A stretch of DNA of 64,000 nucleotides from Streptomyces sp. MMBL 11-1 (GCF_028622875.1 NZ_CP117709.1:4653001-4717000), one strand, 5' to 3'. Positions 37,055 through 47,448 are shown, counted from the first letter of the stretch. Translations and numbers: made by a program. The notes: generated by a model from the letters alone, not told the origin.

Positions 37055-37920
37055 CCGCCCCCAGCCTGGCCCCGGCCTCGGCCCCGGCCCTCACCCCGGT
37101 GGAGATCCCGGCCGCCCGGCGGCCCTACGGGGCGATCCTCGCGGGCGCGGTCCTCGGCCTGGTGGTGCTCGCCGCCCTCCTCGCCCCGCTGATCGCCCCG
37201 TACGCCCCCGACGCCATCGACCTCTCCGCCTCGCTGGCCGGGACCACCGGCGACCACCTCCTGGGCACCGACTCCTCCGGCCAGGACCTGCTGTCACGGG
37301 TGCTGTACGGGGCCCGCACCAGCCTCGTCGCCCCGGCGCTCCTGCTCGCCATCGCCGCCGTGCTCGGTATCGCGCTCGGCACCCTGGCGGCCTGGCGCGG
37401 CGGCTGGGCCGACACCGTCATCTCCCGGCTCACCGACGTCATGTACGCCTTCCCGGGGCTGCTGTTCACCGTGCTGATCATCGCGGTCTGCGGCACCGGG
37501 ATGACCACCTCCGTGCTGGCGCTCGGCCTCGCGTACACGCCGACCGTCGCCAAGTACACCCGCTCCGTGGCCCTCTCGGAGCGGCGCAAGCCCTACATCG
37601 ACGCCTACCGCGTCCAGGGCATGGGCTCCCTGCGGATCTGCGCGTTCCACCTCGTCCCCAACCTCGGCCGCTCCGTCATCGGCTATCTGGTGGTCCTCTT
37701 CGGTGAGGCCCTGATGTCCCTGGCCACGCTTTCCTACCTGGGCTTCGGGGCCCAGCCGCCCAGTTCCGACTGGGGGTTGATGGTGCAGGAGGGACAGGCC
37801 GCCGTCGTCCAGGGCGCGCTCCTGCCCGCCCTGGTGCCCGGCGTCGCCATCGCCCTGGTGGTCGTCTCCTTCAACGTCGTCGGGGTCCGGGCCGCCGACC
37901 GACTCGCCAACGGGAGGTAG
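37051..37920 (+). CDS. Peptide-type ABC permease (DppC-like)
   Basis: 289 residues. A DppC N-terminal helix at about 30-50 is followed by HLLGTDSSGQDLLSRVLYGAR, split here as HLLGTDSSGQDLL plus SRVLYGAR, the family hallmark. The EAA loop is DAYRVQGMGSLRICAFHLVPN-like near 190, and SYLGFGAQPPSSDWG near the end is the classical DppC motif. The start overlaps the stop of the DppB-like gene. Confidence 0.92.
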   Translation: MTAPSLAPASAPALTPVEIPAARRPYGAILAGAVLGLVVLAALLAPLIAPYAPDAIDLSASLAGTTGDHLLGTDSSGQDLLSRVLYGARTSLVAPALLLAIAAVLGIALGTLAAWRGGWADTVISRLTDVMYAFPGLLFTVLIIAVCGTGMTTSVLALGLAYTPTVAKYTRSVALSERRKPYIDAYRVQGMGSLRICAFHLVPNLGRSVIGYLVVLFGEALMSLATLSYLGFGAQPPSSDWGLMVQEGQAAVVQGALLPALVPGVAIALVVVSFNVVGVRAADRLANGR

Positions 37921-37925
37921 CGCGC

Positions 37926-39092
37926 ATGCCGTACGACACAGCAGGACGCAACACAGCGGCCCACAGCACGGCGGCCCACGCCGCAGCGGCCCACAACACA
38001 GCGGGGCACGCCGCAGCGGGACACAACACAGCGGCCCACAGGACGGCGGCCCACGCCGCACCGGGAAGTGACACCGTGCTCCTCGACATCGACCACCTCA
38101 CCCTCCGCCTCCCCGGCACCGCCCGCCCCGTTCTGGACCAGGTGTCCCTGCGGGTCGCGAGTGGCGAAGTCGTCGGCCTGGTCGGCGAGTCCGGCTCCGG
38201 CAAGTCCACGACCGCCAAGGCCGCCCTCCGCACCCTCCCCGGAGGGACGGCCCTCGACGGTTCCGTACGCGTGGAGGGCCGCGACGTCCTCGCCCTGCGC
38301 GGCGAGGAGCTGCGCGCCCACCGGGCCCGGACCGTCGCCCTGGTCCACCAGGACCCGCGCGCCGCCCTCAACCCCGTCCGCCGCATCGGGGACTTCCTCG
38401 TCGAACGGCTCGCCGCCGCCGGGACCGGGGTGACCGGAGCGGCCGCCCGGAGCCGCGCGGTCGAGCTGCTGGACGCCGTCGGCCTCGACGAACCGGAGCG
38501 CCGGGTCCGCCAGCGCCCGCACGAACTCTCCGGCGGGATGCTCCAACGCGTCGTCATCGCCGGGGCGCTGGCCGCCGAGCCCCGGCTGCTGCTGGCCGAC
38601 GAGGCGACCAGCGCCCTGGACGTCACCACCCAGGCGGAGATCCTCGCCCTCCTGCGCACCCTGCGCGCCGAACGCGGCCTCGGTCTGCTGTTCATCACCC
38701 ACGACCTGCACCTGGCCGCCGCCTACTGCGACCGCGTGTACGTGATGTACGCGGGCCGGGTCGTCGAGGAGCGGACCGCCGCCGACCTGTTCGAGCGGCC
38801 CCGCCACCCCTACACCCGGGGGCTGCTCGCCTGCTCGCCGACGCTGGGGGAGGACCACCGGGAGATCCGCCCGATCCCCGGGAAGCCGCCGTCGCTGGCC
38901 GACGTCTTCACCGGCTGTCCCTTCGCGGAGCGCTGTCCGGACGCCGAACCGGAGTGCGCGACCTGGCGGCCCGAACCGGTGGCCCTCGCGGACGGCGGTA
39001 CGGGCTCCGCCTCCTGCCGCCGACTGCCGGAACCCGTCCCCGTACCGACGACACCGACGCAGCAGACCGTGCGGAAGGGCACCGACCGATGA
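37926..39092 (+). CDS. Peptide ABC transporter ATPase (DppD-like) with Ala/His repeat N-terminus
   Basis: 388 residues. Walker [11 protein letters not shown] near residue 95, Q-loop HQDP, signature LSGGMLQRV, Walker [13 protein letters not shown], switch ITHDL. The C-terminal oligopeptide-family motif is [19 protein letters not shown], with the cysteines that can bind an Fe-S cluster. About 48 N-terminal residues consist of imperfect (N/S/R)TAAH(A/N) repeats encoded by 15- to 30-bp DNA repeats. A GTG near 38076 would skip them and may be the original start. Nucleotide-binding subunit with the next gene. Confidence 0.9.
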   Translation: MPYDTAGRNTAAHSTAAHAAAAHNTAGHAAAGHNTAAHRTAAHAAPGSDTVLLDIDHLTLRLPGTARPVLDQVSLRVASGEVVGLVGESGSGKSTTAKAALRTLPGGTALDGSVRVEGRDVLALRGEELRAHRARTVALVHQDPRAALNPVRRIGDFLVERLAAAGTGVTGAAARSRAVELLDAVGLDEPERRVRQRPHELSGGMLQRVVIAGALAAEPRLLLADEATSALDVTTQAEILALLRTLRAERGLGLLFITHDLHLAAAYCDRVYVMYAGRVVEERTAADLFERPRHPYTRGLLACSPTLGEDHREIRPIPGKPPSLADVFTGCPFAERCPDAEPECATWRPEPVALADGGTGSASCRRLPEPVPVPTTPTQQTVRKGTDR

Positions 39093-39919
39093 CGCGCTCC
39101 CCAGGGCAGGACCCCTCCCCGCTGCTCGCGGTCGAGGGGCTGCGCAAGACGTACCCGCTGCCCGGCAAGGGTCTCCTGACCGCCGCCGACGGCATCGGCT
39201 TCACCGTCCCGGCGGGCGGTTCGCTCGGGATCGTCGGGGAGTCCGGCTCCGGCAAGACGACCGTGGCCCGGATGCTGGTGGGCCTGGTCCGCCCGGACGG
39301 CGGTACGGTCCGGGTCGAGGGCCGGGCCCGGGGACTCACGGCCCCGCGCGGCAGGGCGGCCCGGCTGGCCCGCGCGCGGGAGATCCAGATGGTCTTCCAG
39401 GACCCCTACCTCTCGCTCGACCCCCGGCTCACCGCCCGCCGTTGCCTGACCACGGCGCTGCGGCTGCACGGCCGGCCGGCGGAGCTGGCCGACGGGCTGC
39501 TGGACCGGGTGGGCCTCGGCGCCCGCGAGGCGGAGGCGCTGCCGCACGGGCTCTCCGGCGGGCAGCGGCAGCGCCTGGCCATCGCCCGCGCGCTCGCCGT
39601 CGATCCGAAGGTGCTGGTCCTGGATGAGGCGGTGGCGGCGCTCGACGTGTCGATCCAGGCCCAGATCCTGCGACTACTCGACGGGATCCGCCGGGACACC
39701 GGGGTCGCGCTGGTCTTCGTCAGCCACGACCTGGCGGTGGTGCAGCACATCACCGACGAGGTCGTCGTGATGCGGCGGGGAACGGCCGTCGAACAGGGCC
39801 CGACCGCCGAGGTGCTCGCCGCCCCCCGCGACCCCTACACCCGGCTGCTGCTGGCCTCGGTGCCGCGCGCCGGCTGGGACCCGGCCGACGCGGTCGCCGC
39901 CCGGTCCGCCGTGGCCTGA
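39089..39919 (+). CDS. Peptide ABC transporter ATPase (DppF-like)
   Basis: 276 residues. Walker [15 protein letters not shown] near residue 52, Q-loop [13 protein letters not shown], signature [12 protein letters not shown], Walker [15 protein letters not shown], switch VSHDLAVV. It is shorter at the C-terminus than usual, ending soon after [12 protein letters not shown] and lacking the cysteine-containing tail. Overlaps the DppD-like stop (ATGA). Last gene of the five-part importer operon, followed by a terminator. Confidence 0.92.
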   Translation: MTRSPGQDPSPLLAVEGLRKTYPLPGKGLLTAADGIGFTVPAGGSLGIVGESGSGKTTVARMLVGLVRPDGGTVRVEGRARGLTAPRGRAARLARAREIQMVFQDPYLSLDPRLTARRCLTTALRLHGRPAELADGLLDRVGLGAREAEALPHGLSGGQRQRLAIARALAVDPKVLVLDEAVAALDVSIQAQILRLLDGIRRDTGVALVFVSHDLAVVQHITDEVVVMRRGTAVEQGPTAEVLAAPRDPYTRLLLASVPRAGWDPADAVAARSAVA

Positions 39920-39976
39920 CAGGTTCGGTCGTCCACCGGCGATCCGGTCGTACGGGCGATCCGGCCGTACAAAGGC

Positions 39977-40018
39977 AGGAGCCCCGTTCCTCCGCCGAAG
40001 CGGGGGAGCGGGGCTCCT
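39977..40018. terminator. Bidirectional terminator between ABC operon and csp
   Basis: Arms AGGAGCCCCG (39977-39986) and CGGGGCTCCT (40009-40018), followed by TTGG, between convergent genes. Confidence 0.8.
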
Positions 40019-40060
40019 TGGGTACTGCTATGTACGGCCGCGATCGACCGACCCGGGCAA

Positions 40061-40264
40061 CTAGGCCGGGGTGACGTTCTCAGCCTGCGGACCCTTGGGT
40101 CCCTGAGTGACGTCGAAGTTCACGACCTGGTTCTCCTCGAGGGAGCGGAACCCGGACGCGTTGATCGCGGAGTAGTGAACGAAGACATCCGGGCCGCCGC
40201 CGTCCTGGGCGATGAAGCCGAAGCCCTTTTCAGCGTTGAACCACTTGACGGTTCCGGTAGCCAT
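40061..40264 (-). CDS. Cold-shock protein (CspA family)
   Basis: 67 residues, ATG at 40264 behind [26 protein letters not shown] carries RNP1 (KGFGFI), and DVFVHYSAI is RNP2. This is the complete five-stranded OB fold that binds single-stranded RNA/DNA and melts mRNA structure, often acting as an antiterminator. It has a long leader of over 130 nt containing a terminator-like hairpin (40327-40357), suggesting attenuation control. Single gene, divergent from mqnA. Confidence 0.95.
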   Translation of the reverse strand: MATGTVKWFNAEKGFGFIAQDGGGPDVFVHYSAINASGFRSLEENQVVNFDVTQGPKGPQAENVTPA

Positions 40265-40326
40265 AAGCCCTCCTTGGGCCAAAGGGTTGCCCTGCTCCAG
40301 AACCTGCAAACAAGTCTGAAAACTAC

Positions 40327-40357
40327 AAAAGCCTGCGGGTTACATGCTCCGCAGGCT
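40327..40357 (-). promoter_or_regulatory. Terminator-like hairpin in the csp leader (candidate attenuator)
   Basis: On the minus strand AGCCTGCGG, a 10-nt loop, CCGCAGGCT, then TTT: a 9-bp perfect stem with a U-run, placed about 63 nt upstream of the csp ATG. There is no other leftward gene upstream that it could terminate (mqnA is divergent). So it most likely regulates csp transcription or folds with temperature. Confidence 0.6.
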
Positions 40358-40574
40358 CTGTACTGCAAGGGAAACCAAACTGCAACTTGCGAGCGAGCCT
40401 AGCACGCGGTCTCTGGCGAGCGGTAGAGGGAAAGATCACTTCACCCGAATGTTTGACGGCCCGCATCGGGCGTCTGACAAGAGGCCCCCGGAAGGGGGCG
40501 TGGGCCGGGGTGCGGGCGGGGCGTGGGACGGGCGCGCGGGCCCCGGTGGTGCTCCTGGGCGGATGCGGGTCTAG

Positions 40575-41465
<891 letters not shown>

Positions 41466-41836
41466 GAGGCCGAGAGAGGCCGGGAGGCCGAGCGGGATGA
41501 GCGGCCGGGCGGATGAGTGGCTGACAGAACGAGCGGCTGACAGATCGAGCGGTTGAGCGGTTGAGCGTTGAGCGGTTGAACCGGGGAATGGGGGGAATTC
41601 CCTTTCCGTCCCCGGACAGGGCTCCCGCAAAGGAATGGAAGAGGCGGCGGAACAACACATTCGCGCCTTTCCCCGGGGCGAAAAGGTCCCTTCCTGACCG
41701 GAGAAGGGGGAATGGTCCGGCCGTTTCGCGGTGACCACGCCGTTGGCGCCCCCTAGGCTTCGGTCCGGGCACGGACCGTACACAGGGTTTACCGTCCACG
41801 GGTTCACCGTCCGCAGGGTTCACAGGGGGAGTCCAT
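41466..41836. other. Intergenic region with short degenerate repeats
   Basis: No gene. From about 41475 to 41580 imperfect GAGCGGTTGA/GAGGCCGGGA units recur. Just before the kinase start, GGTTTACCGTCC and GGTTCACCGTCC form a direct repeat (about 41786-41810) that may be promoter-associated. Confidence 0.4.
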
Positions 41837-43822
41837 ATGCAGCCGCTGGAAGCGGGCGAACCGCACACCATCGGTGCCTACCGGCTGCTCGGCAGGCTCG
41901 GCGCGGGCGGTATGGGCCGGGTCTATCTCGGCCGCAGCGCGGGCGGGCGTACGGTCGCGGTCAAGGTCGTCCACCCCCACTTCGCCCTCGACGAGCAGTT
42001 CCGCGCCCGGTTCCGGCGCGAGGTCGAGTCCGCCCGGCGTATCGGCGCCCAGTGGACCGCCCCCGTCCTGGACGCCGACCCGGACGCCCCGGTGCCGTGG
42101 GTGGCCACCGGGTACGTCGCCGGGCCGCCGCTCTCGCAGGCGATCACCGAGCACGGCCCGCTGCCCGAGCACGCGGTACGCACCCTGGGCGCGGGTCTCG
42201 CCGAGGCCCTCGCCGTCGTCCACGGGCAGGGCATCGTCCACCGCGACGTGAAGCCGTCCAACGTGCTGCTCGCCCTCGACGGGCCCCGCCTCATCGACTT
42301 CGGCATCGCCCGGGCCCTCGGCGCGACCGTCTCGCTCACCTCCACCGGGGTCTCCGTCGGCTCTCCCGGCTACATGGCGCCCGAGCAGATCCGGGGCCGG
42401 GACGTCTCCGGCGCGGCCGACGTCTTCTCCCTGGGCGCGGTCCTCGCGTACGCGGCGACGGGCGCGGCCCCCTTCCCGGGCGACTCCTCCGCCGTACTCC
42501 TCTACAAGGTGGTCCACGAGGAACCCGAACTGGGCGACCTGGAGGGCGAGCTGCGCGAGGCGGTCGAGGGCTGCCTCGCCAAGGACCCGGCGGCCCGCCC
42601 CGCCCCGGCCGATCTCGCCCGTGCGCTCGCTCCCGGCGGGGCGGCGGCGATGGTGGCGGGCGGCTGGCTGCCGGGCGGGCTGGTGCGCGAGCTGAGCCGG
42701 TCCGCGGTGGCGCTGCTGGACCTGGAACCACAGGACGCGCCGGTGCAGTCGGGGCCGGTGCCGTTCAGCAGCGCGTCGCTGGGGGCGGTGCCGGGGACGG
42801 CCGCGCCGGGCCGGGGCGGGCAGTTCGGCCCGCCCGCCCCGGGCCCGCAGGAAGCGCCGTACGGGACGCCGCGCCCGCAGGAAGCGGCGCAGGACGCGGC
42901 GCGGGAAGCCCCGTACGGGACACCGCGCCCGCAGGAGGCGACGCAGGACGCGCCGTACAGGACCCCGCATCCGCAGGACGACGCGTACGGCACGCCGCAC
43001 CCGCAGGACGACGTGTACGGGACCCCGCCGCCGCCCCCGCCGCCGACGCCTCCGCGCGCGAAACCCGCCTCCACCGTGCCTCCGCCCCCCACGCACGCCG
43101 GGACCTACCGCCAGGGCGGCGACGGCGCGCACGGCGGGCACGGCACGAGCGGGCTGCCGGGCCGCCGCACCGGCGACCCCCGCCTCTCCCTGACCGTCAG
43201 CGCGGAGAACCGGCGGCCCTCCGGGGAACGCCGGAGCCGCCGCGTCAGCTGCACGGTCGCCCTGGCCGTGGCGGGCGCACTCGCGGTCGTCACCTTCGGC
43301 GCGGGCCTGCTCGACGGCTTCCTCCCGGGCGGCGCCGCCGACCGGGACAACGGCGCCGCGGCGACGCCGTCGGCCCCCGCCTCCCCGTCCGGCTCCGGGA
43401 AGCCGTCGCCCGCCGAGTCCGCCGGCCGGGGCGGGGCTCCGGTCGGCGAGCTGCCGAAGGCGTACGTGGGCACCTGGAAGGGGCCGGTCACCGAGAAGAC
43501 GACCGGTCAGCCCCACGGCACGCTCACCGCCGTCTTCACCGAGGGGAAACGCGGGGAGCGGGTCGTCCGGATGAGCACGACCATCTCCCAGCTCGGCATC
43601 ACCGTCACCTGCAACAGCGTCGGCACCCTCGCCTCCGGCACCGCCAAGGAGCTGAACATCCGCGAGGCCACCGACCCGGACCGCCCGAGCACCCCCGGCC
43701 TGTGCACCACCACCGAGGCCGACCTGGTCTTCCGCCTCGGTGACGACGGCACCCTGGCCTACCGCTCGAAGGAACGCGCCGCGGGTCTCCCGTACGGCAA
43801 GCTCACCCGGTCCGGCGGCTGA
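41837..43822 (+). CDS. PknB-like Ser/Thr protein kinase, single-pass membrane
   Basis: 661 residues, ATG at 41837. Kinase domain about 12-270: [39 protein letters not shown], and MAPEQIRG. The central linker (about 300-430) contains repeated APYGTPRPQEA-type units. One transmembrane helix is at about 475-495 (VALAVAGALAVVTFGAGLL). The extracellular C-terminal domain (about 545-661, AYVGTWKGPVTEKTTGQPHG start) is a lipocalin-like barrel with CNSV and GLCTT cysteines. It sits between mqnA and mqnC; whether it responds to respiratory or envelope state is unknown. Confidence 0.9.
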   Translation: MQPLEAGEPHTIGAYRLLGRLGAGGMGRVYLGRSAGGRTVAVKVVHPHFALDEQFRARFRREVESARRIGAQWTAPVLDADPDAPVPWVATGYVAGPPLSQAITEHGPLPEHAVRTLGAGLAEALAVVHGQGIVHRDVKPSNVLLALDGPRLIDFGIARALGATVSLTSTGVSVGSPGYMAPEQIRGRDVSGAADVFSLGAVLAYAATGAAPFPGDSSAVLLYKVVHEEPELGDLEGELREAVEGCLAKDPAARPAPADLARALAPGGAAAMVAGGWLPGGLVRELSRSAVALLDLEPQDAPVQSGPVPFSSASLGAVPGTAAPGRGGQFGPPAPGPQEAPYGTPRPQEAAQDAAREAPYGTPRPQEATQDAPYRTPHPQDDAYGTPHPQDDVYGTPPPPPPPTPPRAKPASTVPPPPTHAGTYRQGGDGAHGGHGTSGLPGRRTGDPRLSLTVSAENRRPSGERRSRRVSCTVALAVAGALAVVTFGAGLLDGFLPGGAADRDNGAAATPSAPASPSGSGKPSPAESAGRGGAPVGELPKAYVGTWKGPVTEKTTGQPHGTLTAVFTEGKRGERVVRMSTTISQLGITVTCNSVGTLASGTAKELNIREATDPDRPSTPGLCTTTEADLVFRLGDDGTLAYRSKERAAGLPYGKLTRSGG

Positions 43823-43894
43823 CGGCGTGAGGGGCTGGCGTAGGCTGGATCGGTCCGAGGAACGTCAATAAAACCGCCGAAAGGTGACAGCCCG

Positions 43895-45094
43895 GTGACC
43901 GAGAAGGCCGACCTTCAGCCCGTCCTCGACCGAGCCGCCGAAGGCGGTCGGATCACGCCGGAGGAGGCGCTCGACCTCTACCGCTCCGCGCCCCTGCACG
44001 CGCTGGGCGCCGCCGCCGACGCCGCGCGCCGCCGCCGCTACGCCGGCACGGAGCACATTGCGACGTACATCATCGAGCGCAACATCAACTACACCAACGT
44101 GTGTGTGACGGCCTGCAAGTTCTGCGCCTTCTACGCCCCGCCGAAGGACACGGCCAAGGGCTGGACCCGCGACCTCGACGACATCCTGCGCCGCTGCGCG
44201 GAGACCGTGGAGCTGGGCGGCACCCAGATCATGTTCCAGGGCGGCCACCACCCGGACTTCGGCGTCGAGTACTACGAGGAGCACTTCTCCGCGATCAAGA
44301 AGGCGTACCCGCAGCTGGTCATCCACTCGCTGGGCGCCTCCGAGATCGAGCACATGGCCCGGATCTCGAAGGTCTCCGCCGAGGAGGCCATCAGCCGGAT
44401 CCACGCCGCCGGGCTCGACTCCTTCGCCGGCGCCGGCGCCGAACTGCTGCCCGCCCGGCCGCGCACCGCCATCGCCCCGCTCAAGGAGTCCGGCGAGCGG
44501 TGGCTGGAGATCATGGAGATCGCGCACGGCCTCGGCGTCGAGTCCACCTCCACCATGCTGATGGGCACCGGCGAGACCAACGCCGAGCGCATCGAGCACC
44601 TGCGGATGATCCGGGACGTCCAGGACCGTACGGGCGGCTTCCGCGCCTTCATCCCGTACACCTACCAGCCGGAGAACAACAAACTGAAGGGCCAGACGCA
44701 GGCCACGCTCTTCGAGTACCTGCGGATGATCGCCATCGCCCGGCTCTTCCTCGACAACGTCGCCCACATCCAGGGCTCCTGGCTGACCACCGGCAAGGAG
44801 GTCGGCCAGCTGTCGCTGCACTACGGCGCGGACGACCTCGGCTCGATCATGCTGGAGGAGAACGTCGTCTCCTCGGCCGGGGCCAGGCACCGCTCCAACC
44901 GGCTGGAGATCATCGACCTGATCCGCAAGGCGGACCGGGTCCCCGCGCAGCGCGCCACGACGTACGAGCACCTCGTCGTGCACGACGACCCGGCGATGGA
45001 CCCGGCCGACGAGCGCGTCGTCTCGCACATCTCCTCGACGGCGATCGAGGGCGGCACGGCCCACCCGGAGCTGAAGCTCCTGAACGCCAACTAG
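43895..45094 (+). CDS. mqnC: Cyclic dehypoxanthinyl futalosine synthase MqnC (radical SAM)
   Basis: 399 residues, GTG at 43895. The radical-SAM cluster motif is CVTACKFC near residue 70, preceded by NINYTNV. GGTQIMFQGGHHPDFGVEYY and AGLDSFAGAGAELL are conserved in MqnC/CofH-type enzymes, split here by loops. It converts dehypoxanthine futalosine to its cyclic form in menaquinone synthesis. Full length. The small imidazolonepropionase-like gene follows 13 bp downstream and is likely co-transcribed. Confidence 0.95.
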   Translation: MTEKADLQPVLDRAAEGGRITPEEALDLYRSAPLHALGAAADAARRRRYAGTEHIATYIIERNINYTNVCVTACKFCAFYAPPKDTAKGWTRDLDDILRRCAETVELGGTQIMFQGGHHPDFGVEYYEEHFSAIKKAYPQLVIHSLGASEIEHMARISKVSAEEAISRIHAAGLDSFAGAGAELLPARPRTAIAPLKESGERWLEIMEIAHGLGVESTSTMLMGTGETNAERIEHLRMIRDVQDRTGGFRAFIPYTYQPENNKLKGQTQATLFEYLRMIAIARLFLDNVAHIQGSWLTTGKEVGQLSLHYGADDLGSIMLEENVVSSAGARHRSNRLEIIDLIRKADRVPAQRATTYEHLVVHDDPAMDPADERVVSHISSTAIEGGTAHPELKLLNAN

Positions 45095-45107
45095 GTCCCG
45101 GCTTCCC

Positions 45108-45758
45108 GTGCTGACGATCCACGCCGCGCCCCTGGTCCTCCCGGTGGGCGCGGCGGCCGTCGTGGACGGCGCCGTCGCGGTGGACGGGGAGCGGATCGCG
45201 GCCCTCGGCCCGTACGAGGAGGTCGTCGCCGCGTACCCGGCCGCCCGGGTCCGCCGCTGGCCCGGCCTCCTCACGCCCGGCCTGCGCCAGGACCGCGCCC
45301 GGGAGCTGCTCACCCGCTGCTACCACCCCGACCCCCGCGAGGCCGACGAGCTGGGCGAACGACCGCTGTGGGGCGAGGAGTTCGAGCGGCTGGCGGCGAC
45401 GATGGACACGGCCCGGCGGGCCGGGTCCGTCCGGCGCGGGCTCCAGCGGATGCTGCGGCACGGCACGACGCACCTGGCGGGCCCCTTCGACGCGGACGAC
45501 CCCGCCCTGCGCACGGCCCTCTCCCGGTCGGGCCTGGTCCGGGTCCCGCCGTCGCCCGCGCACCCGGGCCCACCGGACCTGGACCCCTTCGCGGCGGGCG
45601 GCGACCTGGCCCGTACGGCGGGCGCCCCGCTGACCACGGGCGGCCGGGCGGACCTCGCGGTCTTCGACGTCCCCGACGAGGCGGCCCTGCGCGCGGGCGG
45701 CGCGCGCGCCTGCGTGGCGACGGTCCTCGCGGGACGGCTCGTGCACCGGGCCCGCTGA
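45108..45758 (+). CDS. Imidazolonepropionase-like composite-domain protein
   Basis: 216 residues, GTG at 45108, 13 bp after mqnC. It has the N-terminal (LTIHAAPLVLPVG, VVDGAVAVDGERIAALG) and C-terminal (GGRADLAVFDVPDE, VATVLAGRLVHRAR) beta-sandwich parts of an amidohydrolase, flanking only a stub of barrel. RMLRHGTTHLAGPF remains, but metal ligands such as the N-terminal H-x-H are absent. It therefore cannot be an ordinary deaminase. Aminofutalosine deaminases are amidohydrolases, so a degenerate relative kept beside mqnC as a structural or regulatory partner is conceivable. Function unknown. Confidence 0.65.
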   Translation: MLTIHAAPLVLPVGAAAVVDGAVAVDGERIAALGPYEEVVAAYPAARVRRWPGLLTPGLRQDRARELLTRCYHPDPREADELGERPLWGEEFERLAATMDTARRAGSVRRGLQRMLRHGTTHLAGPFDADDPALRTALSRSGLVRVPPSPAHPGPPDLDPFAAGGDLARTAGAPLTTGGRADLAVFDVPDEAALRAGGARACVATVLAGRLVHRAR

Positions 45759-45826
45759 GGCGGGAGCCGGCCCCTCTGCCCGAGGCGAACCGCCCCCGCG
45801 GCGGGGCCTCTCGTAGGCTCGCGGCC

Positions 45827-46147
45827 ATGACTGGATGTGTGCAGGTAACGACCGCGACAGAGACCCGGGAACAGGCGATTGCCCTGGCGGGCGGGGCTGT
45901 TCAGCAACGTCTGGCGGCGGGTGCCCAGATCGTGGGGCCCGTCGTCAGCGTCTTCTGGCACCTGGGCCAGTACGGTACCGGTGAGGAGTGGCAAGTCCTC
46001 CTCAAAACGACGACGGAGCGCTACGCCGAGCTGGAGGCGCATCTCCTGGAGCGGCATCCCTGGGACAACCCGGAGTTGTGCGCCGTCCCGATCGTCGAGG
46101 GTGCCGACCGGTGCCTCGAATGGATCCGGGCTTCGGGCAACCCTTAG
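45827..46147 (+). CDS. cutA: CutA-like divalent-cation tolerance protein
   Basis: 106 residues, ATG at 45827. The ferredoxin-like PII-related fold is recognisable: VQVTTATETREQAIALAGGA, IVGPVVSVFWHLGQ, EEWQVLLKTTTERYAELEAH, PELCAVPIVEGADRCLEWI, matching CutA1 strand order and length. CutA forms stable trimers; its role in copper tolerance is uncertain. Its TAG stop overlaps the stop of the convergent XRE regulator by three bases, leaving no terminator room. Confidence 0.85.
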   Translation: MTGCVQVTTATETREQAIALAGGAVQQRLAAGAQIVGPVVSVFWHLGQYGTGEEWQVLLKTTTERYAELEAHLLERHPWDNPELCAVPIVEGADRCLEWIRASGNP

Positions 46148-47448
46148 GCGACGGTGCCTTCCAGGAGTTCACGCACTGCGGGGAGGGCGGCGTGCGGGCG
46201 CAGGCGGTCGATCAGCGGGGTGAGCCGCTGCGCCGGTCGTCGAGATGCGACCCCACGGGCGAGAGCCGCTGCGCGGCTGACGTGCTGCGCGGCCATCTCG
46301 ACCTCGCCGGCGGTGAAGTAGGCCTGAGCGAGCCAGGACAGGTAGAGGGACTTGTCGCGCGCGTGGTCGTCACTGTAGTGGCCGAGTGCCCGGGTGAGAG
46401 CGGGGACGGCGCGGAGAGGTCGCTGAAGCTCCGTCCAGCAGCGGCCGGTCATGATGTCCAGCTCGACGTGGTCGACCCAGGCCGCCCAGTCGGGCTGGGG
46501 CTCACCGTCCTGTGTGCTGTCGAGCGCATTGTGGGCCGCCTCCAGCGCGCGCTCCGTGCCTGCGATCTGACCGTCCAGGGCACAGGCCCAGGCGCGACGC
46601 TCGTGGAGCAGCGCGCGGACGGTGGACGGGGTGCGGGCCGTGATCGTGGCGCAGGAGGCTTCTGCGACGCTGACGGCGGCCTGTCGGTCGTCGGGCCCGA
46701 TCTTGTAGGCAAGAAATGCGAGCGCGTTGCCGTAGAGGTCCGAGTCCTGGGCTTCGCGCGCGAGGGCGCGGCTCTCCTGGTACAGGTCCACCGCTTCCCG
46801 GGTACGCCCGCTGTCGAATGCGGACCATCCCGCCTGCTGGGCCTGCTCGGAGAGCAGCGCCGTCGCTCTCTGGCGGGCGTCATCGGTGAAGACGGCCGCC
46901 CGCAGGAGGGATTTGGTGCGCTGGACCTCTGCGAGGTACACCCGACAGGTGTCCCCGCCGCCGAGGTAGATGTCGAGGCGCCGGAGGCGGGCTGCCCGCG
47001 CGCGCAGTTCCTCGACGTAGGCCGGGGTGATCCTGCTCGGTGGGTCCGGAGTGTGAAGGGCGGGGAGCGCGGCGGCGAGGCCGGCAGAGGTTGCGGCCTT
47101 GAGTATGGTTCGACGTCGCACGTGTGATCCGATCTCTTCACTGGAATGACCAGGAGAGTCCGCCTCCCAGGGGCGGGGAGCCAGACCGAGCACGTGCCCC
47201 GGGACGCGTAAGGCGTCGGCGATCTGGACGATCTTCTCGAAGGTCGTGATGCGCCCGCGGCCCTTGGCGAGCTCCCCCACGCGATTCGGCTTGATGTCGC
47301 ACTCCGTGGCGATCTTGGAATACGAGATGCCCGCGTGCTCGCGCGCGAGACGGAACACCACCCCGAAGTCATGACGCACCAGCGCGCGGTGGATGTCGTC
47401 CTGGTCGATGAGGTCGGGCGGTAGAGCTGTCGGTGGCCGGTAGGTCAT
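46144..47448 (-). CDS. XRE helix-turn-helix regulator with TPR sensor domain, contains a TTA codon
   Basis: 434 residues, ATG at 47448 behind AGGAGA. XRE domain about 25-85 (VVFRLAREHAGISYSKIATE, GRITTFEKIVQIADAL). A basic link RRRTILKAATSAGLAAA resembles a twin-arginine or membrane motif but is probably just a helix. The remainder (about 140-434) is TPR-like helices. Leu80 is a TTA codon (47211-47209), so expression should depend on the bldA tRNA and be developmental. It is divergent from the GRDP-like/methyltransferase pair, with a perfect 25-bp palindrome upstream at 47496-47520. Confidence 0.85.
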   Translation of the reverse strand: MTYRPPTALPPDLIDQDDIHRALVRHDFGVVFRLAREHAGISYSKIATECDIKPNRVGELAKGRGRITTFEKIVQIADALRVPGHVLGLAPRPWEADSPGHSSEEIGSHVRRRTILKAATSAGLAAALPALHTPDPPSRITPAYVEELRARAARLRRLDIYLGGGDTCRVYLAEVQRTKSLLRAAVFTDDARQRATALLSEQAQQAGWSAFDSGRTREAVDLYQESRALAREAQDSDLYGNALAFLAYKIGPDDRQAAVSVAEASCATITARTPSTVRALLHERRAWACALDGQIAGTERALEAAHNALDSTQDGEPQPDWAAWVDHVELDIMTGRCWTELQRPLRAVPALTRALGHYSDDHARDKSLYLSWLAQAYFTAGEVEMAAQHVSRAAALARGVASRRPAQRLTPLIDRLRPHAALPAVRELLEGTVA

